Shown: positions 45,602 through 55,485, counted from the stretch's first letter. The stretch: 64,000 bases of DNA from Mycobacterium sp. URHD0025 (GCF_000426065.1 NZ_AUEQ01000007.1:496001-560000), one strand, 5' to 3'. Notes: generated by a model not told the origin, from the sequence alone. Made by a program: numbers and translations.

Positions 45602-48600
45602 ATGGCACTGATCGACATCAACACGGCGTCCGTCGACGAACTCGCGTCTGTCGACGGAATCGGGCAGGTGCTTGCCGCGGCGATCGTCAAGCATCGTGAC
45701 ACACATGGCCCCTTCCTCACCGTCGATGGCCTGGTCGAAGTCGAGGGCATCAGCGCACGAGTCCTCGTCAGAATTCGCGGCCAACTGACCGTGAGCACGG
45801 GTGCCGGCCAGACCCTCGACGTGGTGCTCGAGCGCGGCGCCAATGCCACGACGGACTTCAGCGGTCACTCCGTCGACCTGACCTCGTCACATGCCAACCC
45901 GGACACCGGCACCGCCGTGCCCTTCGCCGTCTCGACACCCACACCGCCGAACGGTCAGGTGACCCTTGCGATCCCGGATCGATCGACGTTGGTGGGCGCC
46001 GTGCGCGTCCGGGTCTTGGCTCCCGATGGCGACGTTCTCGCCACGCGGGTCGAACCTGGGACGACCTTGCCGCAGAGGCTGACCATCCAGGTGGACCCGA
46101 AGGTCTTCGGGTCTCCGCTGCCCAACACCGACCCGTCCGCCGGAAAGCCCAATCGGCTACGAGGGCAGGTGATCGACGCCGCGGGACGGCGCCCCGCATC
46201 CAACCTGCAAGTCGTCGTGTGGGCAGCTTCGGTAGCCGACCCGGCAGATGCCGACTTCCGTGCACTGATCGTGGTGACCACGGATCGGCACGGCTTCTTC
46301 TCCGGCCCGTACCCGATAGGCGAGTTCAGTGCGGCACATGCCACGGTGGGGACCGGAGAAGAACCGGAGACAGCGCCAATCCATCTGGAGGGCAACGAGT
46401 TTCCTGAGCACGTCCTGCTTGTCATCGACCTTCCGGAACCGAAGGACACCGACGACGACTGCGACTGTCACGCCCCGGCCGATGCTCCGAGGTCGCCGGA
46501 CTCGACCGAATTGGGACGTGCCGACGGCACCTTCTCGAGTGACGCGGGCGCGGGGCGCTGTGTCGACTTCACCAAGCCTGACCGCACGTTGGAGGAGTAC
46601 TCGTTCTCGTATGTGGTGCGAACCACCGAACCGGCGATCCGCGCCTTGACTCTCGAAGAACCGCACAAGGTCCCTTGGTCTGTGGTCGACAAATTCCTGC
46701 CCGGGTTGCTTCAGGACGTGGTGATGACCGCACCCGACACCACCAAGGCAGTCCCCGCCGGGCGGCGTGTTGCCGGCGATGCCGACATCGCGGTGAGAGC
46801 GGGCTCCACCGGAACACTGCCACAAATCCTGGCGACCGACGCGGCCGCGCTGCCACAGAATCTGGCGGTCGACGCCGGCATCCTGCGCGCCATCACCCGG
46901 GATCCGGCAACGGTCACGGCGGACCGGATCAGCAGCGCGGTGCGCCTGTCTCTGCACGGCGATCTCCAGCGGTTCCTGGGTAAGGCGGTCGCGCGCGATC
47001 CCGGCAGGCGTCCGCTGTCCGGGGCGGACCCCATCGACTGGGATGAGGCAACCGTCCACCAAGCGACGACCATTGCCCACGGCCACGTGCTGAGGTTCAA
47101 ACAGGAATATGTGTCCGACGGCTATTCGATGGGGAATTTGCTCTACAGCCTGCCGATGGCACCTGGCCAGAAGAAGCAGATCGCGGTCGTCGACTGGGAG
47201 CGGCGCGAGGTCACCACATTGGAGGAATCGCGCACATCGGTTGATCGGATTGACGCAAGCCTGGTCCGCGACCGCGACGTGAATGAGATCGTGTCCGGGA
47301 CGCTGACCGAATCGACCCGGGGCGGATCGAGTTCGTCGACCGGAGGAGTCGGAGGGGGCCTCGGGATCAGCGCGATTGTCGGGCCGGTCGGCGGATTACT
47401 GGGGGTCGGCGGCGGGTATGCCAGCGCCGACAGCGAGGCGTGGCAGAACTCGTCGCGACAGACATCGGCCAACGCGCTCAACCAACTTCGCGATCGCACG
47501 ATCCAGAGCGCGTCGTCGGTCCGGAGCCAACGAACCTCGGTGGTACACACGGTGGCCCAGGGCGAGCGCGTCACTGCCACGACCGAAACGGTCGCGAATT
47601 ACAACCACTGCCACGCGATCACCATCCAATACTTCGAGGTGTTGCGGCACATGCTGATCCGCCAGCGACTGGTCGATGTGCAAGAGTGCCTCCTGGTACC
47701 GATGCTCATGTCGTGGTTCACCCGCGACAAGGCACTGCGGTGGCGAAACACCCTGGCCCGCTGGGTCTCCCAACCACTACGCGCGGGATTCGCCGCCCTC
47801 GAACGCATCGACGCCGGCTACATCGGAAGCGATCTGCCCACGGGGCGCTACGCAGACGAGAACCTCGAATCGGTCGAGGGTGACCTGTCGATCAGATTCC
47901 AGCTCACTCGGCCCCGCGACAAAGACGAGCAGTTCGACCCGAACACATGGTCCCCGCTACTCAAGCTATTCGGATTCGACGCCGCCGACTTCTACGCGCA
48001 GTTCCTCAAGGAGCAACAATTCAAGGACCGGGTCTTTCTCGACCAGATGGGCCCGCGCATCGCGTCCAACGTGGCGTCGGCCCTGCGTGTCTTCGCTGTC
48101 CGCGCCGATGATTCCGAGATCGATCTCAGGCTGGATCCGACCCTGGTGTCGACCTTCGCCAACGATCGCCAGCTGTCGCTGTCACTTCGGATGACGTCGA
48201 CATTGGCACCGGTGCACCGCGCCGACGTCAAGGCGGTGAAAATCAGTGCGCGCCTGAATGTCCCGGGCTCACCGCTGCTTTTCGACGTGCTTCCGGCCGG
48301 CTCGCGGGTCATCGTCGAGTCGGGATCGTTGCGTTACCGCACGGCGCACCTGTCGGATGCGTTGTTCCGAAACGCTTTCATCCGCAACGACCTCACCGGC
48401 TTCGATGACGTCCGCATCGAAACTCCGTTGAATCGCCAGGAATTGCGTAACCCGCGTGAAGAGGACAAGGAGCTCGCGCGCCACCTGCTCGATCACCTCA
48501 ACGAGAACATCGAGGTGATGCACCAGCGGCTATGGTCGAGCCTGAGCGACGCCCGCCTGTTCATGCTGCTCGACGGCTTCGAGGCGCCCAACTCGGGCGG

Positions 48601-50449
48601 TCGATCGGTCGCCAGCGTCGTGGAGAACGAACTCATCGGGATCATCGGCAACAGCCTCGTGCTGCCCGTCGCTCGGGGATTTCATCTGGATCCGACCTTC
48701 AAGCAGGACGTGGAAAACCCCATCGACCTGCTCGAGCACTATGAACCGAACACACCGATCGAGCCGACGCGAATCGCCATCCCGACCCGTGGCGTATACG
48801 CGGAAGCCGTCATGGGCGCATGCAACTCCTGTGAATCCATGGACGAGACAAGGTTCTGGCGGTGGGAGGAGTCGCCGATTCCAGATTCGCCGACGGCACT
48901 ACTGCCGGTCTCGACCGATACCAGGAGAGCTACGCCGGCCGAGGTCAAGCCGACCGATCTGCCGGCCCCGATCATCGCGATGCAGAATGCGCCGGCAGCT
49001 CCGGATCCGACGGGTGTTGGTGCCGCTCTGAGCCTGCTCGGACAGGCAGGAGCGTTCAAGGACATCACCGGCCTCGAGGGGACCCAGCGGAATGCGGCTG
49101 CGGCCCTTCAGCAATCGCTGCAGACGGCGACCACCTTCGGCACCAAGGCCGCCGATCTGGCGCTGCAGGCAAAGATGAGCAAGGACATCGACAAAGCGAT
49201 CAAGACCATCGGTTCGGCGAAGCAGCAGGGTCTGATCAACGACGCGCAGGCCGCCGGCCTGACCGAGACCGCGATCCGCGGCATGGTCGGCGCCGGTACC
49301 ACGAACCCCAAGGAGGCAAGCACCACCGAGGATGTCGAGAAGATCACCAAGACGGCGGGCGGTGAGAAGGCGTCCGTGTCGGTCACTCGACCCACCGGCG
49401 AGAAGATCGAAGTCGACGCGCGAGACAAGCACAGTGCGGAGGACTCGGCCAAGCCGATCATCATCCTCGACGGCGACACCGAATCGGCTGATTTGAGGGC
49501 GTTCCATCCGAAGTCGAACGACAAGTCGCTCGTGATCGAGGTGGCGGCCAAGTTCCGCAACGCGCCGGCGGACGCCCGGTTGCGCTGGTCGACGCCGAAA
49601 GCCGGCACGGTCAAGATCGACAACCCTGATTCCCCGCGCACCAAGGTGCGCGGCATCGTGCCCGGGATCACCGATCTGGACATCGAACTGCTCGACGGTG
49701 GCGGCGTCCGCATCGCGAGCATGAAGCTCAAACTGTCGGTGCCCCAATGTGTCAAGGTGGTGGAGAGCACTGCCGACTTCGACCAGGCGCTGGCCGACGC
49801 ACAGCTTGCCGGACGCAAGGGCGTGCTGCTCGGCCATACCAAGGCGGTGGTGGAAAACCTTCTCGCCACCTCGAACACACGTGTCTATTGGCAGCTCGGC
49901 GGCCTGAACGATGCTCTTCCGGCACATGTTCCGGCAGCCAATGTGGTGACCGCAACGATCCGCAACAAGGACGCGGACGGAAACCTCGGGATCACGAACG
50001 GGCCGGCGGCAGACACGTTCGATGAGACGATCGACATCTTCCCCGGCATGTACACCGAGCCTGATGCCATCGATGTCGACACCGAGACCCAGGCCCTGGT
50101 CATCGAACTCCAGACCTCGCTGGTCGCCAACCCCGCGTTGACGGACCTCGCCACAAAGGTCTTCGGCAGGTTGATCGGGGAGACGCTCGCGCACGAGATC
50201 GGGCACGCGCTGCTCTGGGATGACATCCCCGGTGATGGACACAACAGGCCGGCCATCGCCCACGACCTCATGAACTCCGGAGTAGACCGGGTGTTCAAAG
50301 AGCGGACCGGCATGGAGAACACCCGCCAGCAGAGCCCGGTCCAACCGGCGGACTACGTCGACCACGGGATCGCGACCATCGACCGCTGGCAGGCCGCGAA
50401 CCAGGCGCTGATCGACAACCAGTGGCCGGTGCCACCCCATTTCGGGTGA
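45602..50449 (+). CDS. Giant uncharacterised protein: helix-hairpin-helix N-terminus, large core, C-terminal zincin
   Basis: The 1615-residue protein has no signal peptide. Residues 1-65 are a ComEA-like helix-hairpin-helix (DINTASVDELASVDGIGQVLA, VEGISARVL). Beta-rich segments follow (~70-290), one resembling a carboxypeptidase-regulatory domain, ending in an acidic Cys patch (DDDCDCHAP). A core (~330-1080) has GQKKQIAVVDWERRE (~523), a Gly-rich hydrophobic stretch (~583-605), NYNHCHAITIQYFEVLRHM (~668) and ACNSCESMDETRFWRWEE (~1073). A helical linker and an Ig-like segment (~1290-1390) lead to a zinc protease motif H1531-E-I-G-H1535 with Asp at the third-ligand position and a Met-turn-like DLMNSG (1555-1560). 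The ATG at 45602 has GAGG upstream. I do not know its function. Confidence 0.85.
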   Translation: MALIDINTASVDELASVDGIGQVLAAAIVKHRDTHGPFLTVDGLVEVEGISARVLVRIRGQLTVSTGAGQTLDVVLERGANATTDFSGHSVDLTSSHANPDTGTAVPFAVSTPTPPNGQVTLAIPDRSTLVGAVRVRVLAPDGDVLATRVEPGTTLPQRLTIQVDPKVFGSPLPNTDPSAGKPNRLRGQVIDAAGRRPASNLQVVVWAASVADPADADFRALIVVTTDRHGFFSGPYPIGEFSAAHATVGTGEEPETAPIHLEGNEFPEHVLLVIDLPEPKDTDDDCDCHAPADAPRSPDSTELGRADGTFSSDAGAGRCVDFTKPDRTLEEYSFSYVVRTTEPAIRALTLEEPHKVPWSVVDKFLPGLLQDVVMTAPDTTKAVPAGRRVAGDADIAVRAGSTGTLPQILATDAAALPQNLAVDAGILRAITRDPATVTADRISSAVRLSLHGDLQRFLGKAVARDPGRRPLSGADPIDWDEATVHQATTIAHGHVLRFKQEYVSDGYSMGNLLYSLPMAPGQKKQIAVVDWERREVTTLEESRTSVDRIDASLVRDRDVNEIVSGTLTESTRGGSSSSTGGVGGGLGISAIVGPVGGLLGVGGGYASADSEAWQNSSRQTSANALNQLRDRTIQSASSVRSQRTSVVHTVAQGERVTATTETVANYNHCHAITIQYFEVLRHMLIRQRLVDVQECLLVPMLMSWFTRDKALRWRNTLARWVSQPLRAGFAALERIDAGYIGSDLPTGRYADENLESVEGDLSIRFQLTRPRDKDEQFDPNTWSPLLKLFGFDAADFYAQFLKEQQFKDRVFLDQMGPRIASNVASALRVFAVRADDSEIDLRLDPTLVSTFANDRQLSLSLRMTSTLAPVHRADVKAVKISARLNVPGSPLLFDVLPAGSRVIVESGSLRYRTAHLSDALFRNAFIRNDLTGFDDVRIETPLNRQELRNPREEDKELARHLLDHLNENIEVMHQRLWSSLSDARLFMLLDGFEAPNSGGRSVASVVENELIGIIGNSLVLPVARGFHLDPTFKQDVENPIDLLEHYEPNTPIEPTRIAIPTRGVYAEAVMGACNSCESMDETRFWRWEESPIPDSPTALLPVSTDTRRATPAEVKPTDLPAPIIAMQNAPAAPDPTGVGAALSLLGQAGAFKDITGLEGTQRNAAAALQQSLQTATTFGTKAADLALQAKMSKDIDKAIKTIGSAKQQGLINDAQAAGLTETAIRGMVGAGTTNPKEASTTEDVEKITKTAGGEKASVSVTRPTGEKIEVDARDKHSAEDSAKPIIILDGDTESADLRAFHPKSNDKSLVIEVAAKFRNAPADARLRWSTPKAGTVKIDNPDSPRTKVRGIVPGITDLDIELLDGGGVRIASMKLKLSVPQCVKVVESTADFDQALADAQLAGRKGVLLGHTKAVVENLLATSNTRVYWQLGGLNDALPAHVPAANVVTATIRNKDADGNLGITNGPAADTFDETIDIFPGMYTEPDAIDVDTETQALVIELQTSLVANPALTDLATKVFGRLIGETLAHEIGHALLWDDIPGDGHNRPAIAHDLMNSGVDRVFKERTGMENTRQQSPVQPADYVDHGIATIDRWQAANQALIDNQWPVPPHFG

Positions 50450-50479
50450 CGACGTCAACCCTGGAAGTTGCTCATCCTC

Positions 50480-51505
50480 TCATTGGCTCGGCTCGTTGAT
50501 CTTGACCAGCATCTTGCCGATGTTGGCGCCGGTGAACAGACCGTTGAGTGCGTCGATACTGGATTCCAGCCCCTCGTATACGGTTTCGCGATGCACCAAC
50601 AGCCCGTCCTGCTCCCAACCCTGCAGTGCGGCGAACGCCTCGTCGAAACGCGCCCACTCTTCGAGTGCGATGAAGCCCTGCATCGTCGAGGCCGTGGCGA
50701 GCAGGTTCACGTAATTGGCCGGCCCGGGGTGGTCACCGTTGAGATAGCTCGAAATGATGCCGCACATCACCACGCGTGCCTTGTGCGCCAGGTTGGCCAG
50801 CGCGGCATCCAGAATGTCGCCGCCGACGTTGTCGAAGTAGACGTTGATCCTGTTCGGGCACGCTTTCCGTAGCGCGGCGGTCAGGTTGCCCTCCTTGTAG
50901 TCGACACAGGCGTCGAAGCCGAAATCCTCTACTACGGCACGGCATTTCTCCGGACCGCCGGCGATACCGACCACGCGCGCGCCGGCGATCTTGGCGATCT
51001 GGCCGGCCACCGACCCGGTGGCACCCGCGGCCGCTGATACGACGACGGTCTCGCCGGGTTGCGGATTGCCGACGCCCTTCATGCCGAAGTAGGCCGTCGC
51101 GCCGGTCGGCCCGTAGATCGACATGACGGCCAGCGGATCGGTGTACCCGACCACCGGCGTGCTGAAAAGGTCGTCGCGGATGATCGCGTAATCCTGCAAT
51201 CCGGTCAGAGTGGTCACCAGGTCGCCGACTTTGTAGGCATCACAACGGGATTCGACGACTTCGCCGATACCCGCCACCCGAACCACCTCGCCGAGCTCGA
51301 GGGCCGGAAGGTAGCCGGGCTCGCCGTCCAGCCACGTGCGAGCGGCAGCGTCGATGCCGACATAGGTGGTGCGCAACAGCGCCTCGCCCTCGGCCGGTGT
51401 GGGCGCGATCGTGGTCACCATCTCCGTGTCGTCGGGGGAGACCAGCCCTTCGGGGCGTCGGCGCAACAGCACCTGACGGTTCTGGCGGTGCGCAGCGTCA
51501 GTCAA
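50480..51505 (-). CDS. NADP-dependent MDR-family reductase (2-alkenal/curcumin reductase-like)
   Basis: The 341-residue zinc-free MDR enzyme has the pattern NRQVLLRRRPEGLVSPDD, a cofactor motif SAAAGATGSVAGQIAKIAGARVVGIAGG and FDNVGGDILDAALANL, as in leukotriene/alkenal reductases. It would reduce conjugated double bonds with NADPH. I chose TTG 51505 (GGGAGAG five bases upstream, normal family length); an ATG at 51571 would add 22 residues. It is divergent from a TetR gene that probably controls it. Confidence 0.9.
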   Translation of the reverse strand: MTDAAHRQNRQVLLRRRPEGLVSPDDTEMVTTIAPTPAEGEALLRTTYVGIDAAARTWLDGEPGYLPALELGEVVRVAGIGEVVESRCDAYKVGDLVTTLTGLQDYAIIRDDLFSTPVVGYTDPLAVMSIYGPTGATAYFGMKGVGNPQPGETVVVSAAAGATGSVAGQIAKIAGARVVGIAGGPEKCRAVVEDFGFDACVDYKEGNLTAALRKACPNRINVYFDNVGGDILDAALANLAHKARVVMCGIISSYLNGDHPGPANYVNLLATASTMQGFIALEEWARFDEAFAALQGWEQDGLLVHRETVYEGLESSIDALNGLFTGANIGKMLVKINEPSQ

Positions 51506-51640
51506 TTCATCTCTCCCGTGGTCATCCGAATTTTCATATTGATTCTTAGAACTCCCATCGATTAGCGTCAAGCCCCAGATCGAAAGTGTCTCGCCACGCG
51601 GGAGAACACCGATGAATCGCGCTACGACAATCGGGAAACC

Positions 51641-52321
51641 ATGAGCTCCAAAGCTTTAACGCCGCGCCGCGGCCGGCCGCCGCGCATCGACGAGCGGGCC
51701 ATCGTCGCGGCCGTACTGGAGATCGGCAGCGAGAACGTCACCATGCGCCGCGTCGCCGAGCACCTGGACATCAGCCTTCCCGGGCTCTACCACCACGTGA
51801 AGAACCAGGACGATCTATTGCGGTTGGCTGCCGAGAGCGCACTCGTCATGTCGCCGCCACCGCGATACGCCGGCGAGCACTGGGCAACCTGGATGCGCAG
51901 CTACGCGTCGTACATCCGGACGGTGCTGGCCTCCGAGCCGGCGCTCGTGGAGAAGTTCGTCACGGGCGGGGTGCGCGATGCCATGGAGATGGAGTACACC
52001 GGCGACGCGGTCGAGGCGTTGGCGGAGCACGGCCTGTCACCCGATGACGCCATGGCGGTCTGGTCGGCGGTGAGCGCCCTGGCAGTCGGCAGCGTCACCG
52101 AGGCGCACCGGGAGTACCTCCACGCCCAGAGCGGACAACCATGGCTGGCCCGGATCTTCAAGCTCACAGCCAAACGCCCGACGTGCGACTATCCAACGTT
52201 GCGCGCGATCGCCCAGTCCGGTTTCGACCCGTTCAGCGAAGATGCCTTTCAGCAGCGAATGACCATGTTGCTCACCGGGATTGCCGTGCGATACGGCCTT
52301 CCGCCAGAACCCGGGGCCTAG
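51641..52321 (+). CDS. TetR-family regulator divergent from the MDR reductase
   Basis: The 226-residue protein has an N-terminal basic patch (RRGRPPRIDERAIVAAVLEIG), a helix-turn-helix (MRRVAEHLDISLPGLYHHVKNQDDLLRLAAE) and a helical C-terminal ligand domain. It is transcribed away from the reductase, with 135 bases between. It overlaps the SDR gene tail by four bases. No strong palindrome is visible in the gap. Confidence 0.9.
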   Translation: MSSKALTPRRGRPPRIDERAIVAAVLEIGSENVTMRRVAEHLDISLPGLYHHVKNQDDLLRLAAESALVMSPPPRYAGEHWATWMRSYASYIRTVLASEPALVEKFVTGGVRDAMEMEYTGDAVEALAEHGLSPDDAMAVWSAVSALAVGSVTEAHREYLHAQSGQPWLARIFKLTAKRPTCDYPTLRAIAQSGFDPFSEDAFQQRMTMLLTGIAVRYGLPPEPGA

Positions 52322-53400
52322 CTGCCGGGCATCCGCCGAACCAGCCCGTCGTCGAGCATCTGCCGGAAGTGTTCGGTAATGGTCTGCTCCGCAGGACGGT
52401 AGACCAGTCCCAGTTCATTGCGGCTGCGGGAGTTGTCGAATTCCAGCGGGTAACCGATGTTGCGATCGACGAACTTTCGCGTCAGCCCGGCTGCCGGAGC
52501 GATGGCTTTCACGAGCACCTTGGGTGCGGTCATCCTCGGGAACGGGTAGAACGGGCCGAACCGGCGTCGCAGGATCCTGCCGATGTCCAGCAGCGTGAGT
52601 GACTCGGCGTTGACGATGTAGCGGCCGTGCGCCTCGGCGGTGAAACCAGCACGCAGGTGCGCATCGGCGACATCGCGGACATCCACCACGCCCATGGTCA
52701 ACGCGGGAGCGCCGGCCAGCATGCTGCCGTCGGTGAACTGCTTCATCGTGCTCAGGCTCGCCGAGTCGCTGGCACTGGTGAGAGAAGGCCCGAGCACCAG
52801 GCCGGGATGGATGGTGACCATGTCCCAGCGTTCCTGCCCCTGTTGGTATCGCCAGGCCTCTTGCTCAGCCACGGTCTTCGAGTACGGATAGGGCTGGTGA
52901 TCGACACTGCTGGTGGTGTTCCAGTGTTCCTCGGTGAAAACTCCGCCGGGGACGTCCCGTGATTCCCGGGCGTCGCCGTAGATCGCGACCACGCTGCTGG
53001 TCAACACGACCCGCTTGACACTCTGGGTGCGGTTGACCGCGTCGAGCACATTGCGCGTTCCCTGGAGGGCCGGGCGAACCAGAGCCTCCTGCGCATCGGT
53101 GAAGCCGGACAGCAGGAATGGCGAGGCGGTGTGCATGACGACCTGACACCCATCCATGGCATCGTCAAAGCTGCCGGGGGCGAGCAGGTCCGCCTTGAAG
53201 AGCATCAGCCGCCCGGGATGATCCGCCGAGAGCTTGTGCAGATGCTCCAAGGCAGTGGTCTTTTGCGGGTTTCGCACGGTGCCGTGAACGGTGTGGCCGG
53301 CTTCGAGGAGGGCGCGGACAATCCAGCTCCCGATATAGCCGCTGGCGCCGGTCACAAGGACTGGCGCATCCGGGTCGATCGGGGTCCGGGGTGTGCTCAT
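52318..53400 (-). CDS. NAD(P)-dependent SDR (dihydroflavonol reductase/epimerase-like)
   Basis: The 360-residue extended SDR has the cofactor motif TGASGYIGSWIVRALLEAGH near residue 18, VMHTASPF near 88, and a catalytic YPYSK near 172. The layout fits dihydroflavonol-4-reductase-like ketone or aldehyde reductases. ATG 53400 gives a normal N-terminus; the frame upstream is not SDR-like. The tail overlaps the TetR stop by four bases on the opposite strand. Confidence 0.9.
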   Translation of the reverse strand: MSTPRTPIDPDAPVLVTGASGYIGSWIVRALLEAGHTVHGTVRNPQKTTALEHLHKLSADHPGRLMLFKADLLAPGSFDDAMDGCQVVMHTASPFLLSGFTDAQEALVRPALQGTRNVLDAVNRTQSVKRVVLTSSVVAIYGDARESRDVPGGVFTEEHWNTTSSVDHQPYPYSKTVAEQEAWRYQQGQERWDMVTIHPGLVLGPSLTSASDSASLSTMKQFTDGSMLAGAPALTMGVVDVRDVADAHLRAGFTAEAHGRYIVNAESLTLLDIGRILRRRFGPFYPFPRMTAPKVLVKAIAPAAGLTRKFVDRNIGYPLEFDNSRSRNELGLVYRPAEQTITEHFRQMLDDGLVRRMPGS

Positions 53401-53557
53401 GGTGGATTCCTTCCGTCCGGACTGCACGACGCAGCGGCGCTGTCGATGCGGCGGTGCCCTGATCAGTTTGCCCTGCCATGATCCTTCGGCAACCACGGGT
53501 GCGCGATATTGCTGGTTACCGGTGTCGGCGTGGCCCATGTGGGGGACAGTTCTCAGT

Positions 53558-53944
53558 ATGAGTAGCCAGAAAGTGCCTAAACCCAGCGACCTCAAATCGG
53601 CCGCTCAGGCGGCAGTTGGTACAGCCCAGTCGGCCGTGGAAGCCGCCCAGGCGGTGGCGAGCGGCGCGATGCGCATCCCGCCGGCGTCGGCTCAGCTTGC
53701 CGCGCAATTGCCCGATTTGCTGGAAAATCTCGCTGTCGCGACAGAACGGCTCAACACGACGATCGACCGGACGGAACGGTATATGGCCATGGCCGATCCG
53801 ATGTTCCGAACGGTGGACCGCCTGCTGCCGCAATTGGAATCGTTGATCAACACCGGCAACGACGTTTTCCGGAAGCTGACCAACATCCCCGGCATCTCGA
53901 CGCTGAACCGCATCGCCGGCCGCGGGCAGGACGAGCGGAGCTGA
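53558..53944 (+). CDS. Small helical protein of unknown function
   Basis: The 128-residue protein has Ala-rich amphipathic helices (LKSAAQAAVGTAQSAVEAAQAVASG), then LPDLLENLAVATERLNTTIDRTERYMAMADPMFRTVDRLLPQLESL and a short tail NIPGISTLNR. It has no signal peptide and no strong membrane segment. The middle heptad pattern suggests a coiled coil. Similar short proteins occur in mycobacteria, but I cannot name the family. Confidence 0.65.
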   Translation: MSSQKVPKPSDLKSAAQAAVGTAQSAVEAAQAVASGAMRIPPASAQLAAQLPDLLENLAVATERLNTTIDRTERYMAMADPMFRTVDRLLPQLESLINTGNDVFRKLTNIPGISTLNRIAGRGQDERS

Positions 53945-53972
53945 CCGCGGGTGGTGGTATGGGCCCGTCGGC

Positions 53973-54548
53973 CTACCCGATGCCGAGGACTGCAGCGGTG
54001 AAGCGCCACAAGGTTTGTGTGGCTTGGTCCGAGTCCGGCGCAGGAGTGACGCGGAGTTGTTGTGCGATGCCGTGACGCAGACCGCCGATGACGTACGCGC
54101 CCGCACCGTCGGGGTCCAGGTCCGGCGACAGCTGACCAAGGTTCTGGCCATGGCGGATGTTGGCGGCGGCGTTGTCGATGAGGTCGTGAATGTAGGCGGC
54201 TTCGAGTTCGGTCAACTGCGGATCGCCGGCGGTGCGATTGAGCAGGATCGGCGCCAGTGGATCGGCGAGGTGATAGGCGACGAAGCGGTGGGTGCGGTCG
54301 CGTTCGCGAGTGGCCCAGTCTCCGGTGGGTAGATGCGCATCGGCGATCGCGTGGCGCAGCCCGTCGTAGAAGCCGTCGTAGATCGCCGTCAGGAGCCCGC
54401 TCTTCGATCCGAAGTGGTGGTAGAGCGCGCCGGTGCTGAGGCCGGCACGGCGGGTGAGCCCGCTCAGTTCGATGACACCGTTTCCCTGTACGAGTTCATC
54501 GCGGGCGGCGTCGAGTAATTGTTGACGCCCGATCGGGGCGCGTGCCAT
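53973..54548 (-). CDS. TetR-family regulator divergent from the PhyH dioxygenase
   Basis: The 191-residue regulator has an N-terminal helix-turn-helix (IELSGLTRRAGLSTGALYHHFGSKSGLLTAIYDGF) and a typical C-terminal ligand domain. ATG 54548 is preferred over ATG 54560, because the palindrome at 54558-54577 would otherwise overlap the start codon. Neither start has a clear ribosome site, so the mRNA may be leaderless. It likely represses itself and the dioxygenase. Confidence 0.88.
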   Translation of the reverse strand: MARAPIGRQQLLDAARDELVQGNGVIELSGLTRRAGLSTGALYHHFGSKSGLLTAIYDGFYDGLRHAIADAHLPTGDWATRERDRTHRFVAYHLADPLAPILLNRTAGDPQLTELEAAYIHDLIDNAAANIRHGQNLGQLSPDLDPDGAGAYVIGGLRHGIAQQLRVTPAPDSDQATQTLWRFTAAVLGIG

Positions 54549-54557
54549 AGTTCGAAC

Positions 54558-54577
54558 CATAACAGAAGTCAGTTATG
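54558..54577. promoter_or_regulatory. Candidate TetR operator between the regulator and PhyH gene
   Basis: CATAAC (54558-54563) and GTTATG (54572-54577) form an inverted repeat with an eight-base centre. It is about 10 bases from the TetR start and 18 from the PhyH start, a position where binding would block both. Confidence 0.5.
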
Positions 54578-54595
54578 TTTCGGGTAGGGGCTGCC

Positions 54596-55450
54596 ATGAG
54601 CACTGAAGTGACATCGTTGATGGAGTTGACCGGCGACCTTGCCGGCACATATCGACGAACCCGCAGCACCGGCGAGCAGGTCGACCCGACCGTAGCCGAC
54701 GCAGACCTGGCGGCACTGCTGCGCGACGGATATGTGATCCTGCCCGAACTGCTCACGGCGGCAGAGCTCGATGCCATTCGCGAATCCGTCATGCCGCTGC
54801 TGGATCAGCGGGGCCGCAACGGGTTCGAAGGCCATACCACCCAACGGGTCTACAGCGTCTTCAACAAGACCCGCAGCTGCGACCGGATCGCTGACCATCC
54901 GCGAGTACTGGCGCTGCTGGATCGGCTGTTCATGCCGAACTATCTGTTGTCGATGTTGCAGGTGATCAACATCCTGCCGGGGGAGCAGGCCCAGATGTTG
55001 CATACCGACGACGGGTTCTACCCGTTGCCCAGACCGCGAAAAGCGTTGGGCGCGGCCACGATCTGGGCCATCGACGATTTCACCACCGACAACGGAGCCA
55101 CCGACATCGTCGCCGGCAGCCACACCTGGGGCGATCGGTTACCCGAGCCCGACGAACGCAAGCCCGTGGTGATGAGCGCCGGATCATGCGTGTTCTTTCT
55201 CGGAACGTTGTGGCACGGCGGAGGCGCCAACCGTACCGCGAACGCACGCTTGGCGGTGACGGCCCAATACTGCGAGCCGTGGCTGCGCCCGCAGGAGGCG
55301 TTCACCTTGTCGATGACACGTGACACGGTGCGCGCCGTATCCGAAGACATTCGCCGCATGCTCGGCTACAGCATCCATCCGCCATTCATCGGCCAGGTCG
55401 ACGGCATGCACCCCAAGCGACTACTGGAGCCCGGCGCTCAGCCCATCTGA
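54596..55450 (+). CDS. Phytanoyl-CoA dioxygenase (PhyH)-family protein
   Basis: The 284-residue Fe(II)/2-oxoglutarate-type oxygenase has the ligand pair in MLHTDDGFYP (HxD) and the distal His in TLWHGGGANRT, with the 2-oxoglutarate Arg likely just after, in NARLAV. N-terminal DGYVILPELLTAAELDAIRE is the typical PhyH opening. The substrate is unknown. ATG 54596 has AGGGG five bases upstream; ATG 54575 lies inside the operator region and is less likely. Confidence 0.88.
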   Translation: MSTEVTSLMELTGDLAGTYRRTRSTGEQVDPTVADADLAALLRDGYVILPELLTAAELDAIRESVMPLLDQRGRNGFEGHTTQRVYSVFNKTRSCDRIADHPRVLALLDRLFMPNYLLSMLQVINILPGEQAQMLHTDDGFYPLPRPRKALGAATIWAIDDFTTDNGATDIVAGSHTWGDRLPEPDERKPVVMSAGSCVFFLGTLWHGGGANRTANARLAVTAQYCEPWLRPQEAFTLSMTRDTVRAVSEDIRRMLGYSIHPPFIGQVDGMHPKRLLEPGAQPI

Positions 55451-55485
55451 TGCTTCTTGGCCGAAAGCGCCTCTGGTGCAGGAGA

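Noticed and set aside
48899..50458. 519-residue open frame on the minus strand opposite the giant gene
   Set aside because: It is Arg/Asp/Gly-rich without family motifs and is fully explained as the antisense of a GC-rich gene; the plus-strand gene has the zincin and helix-hairpin-helix motifs.
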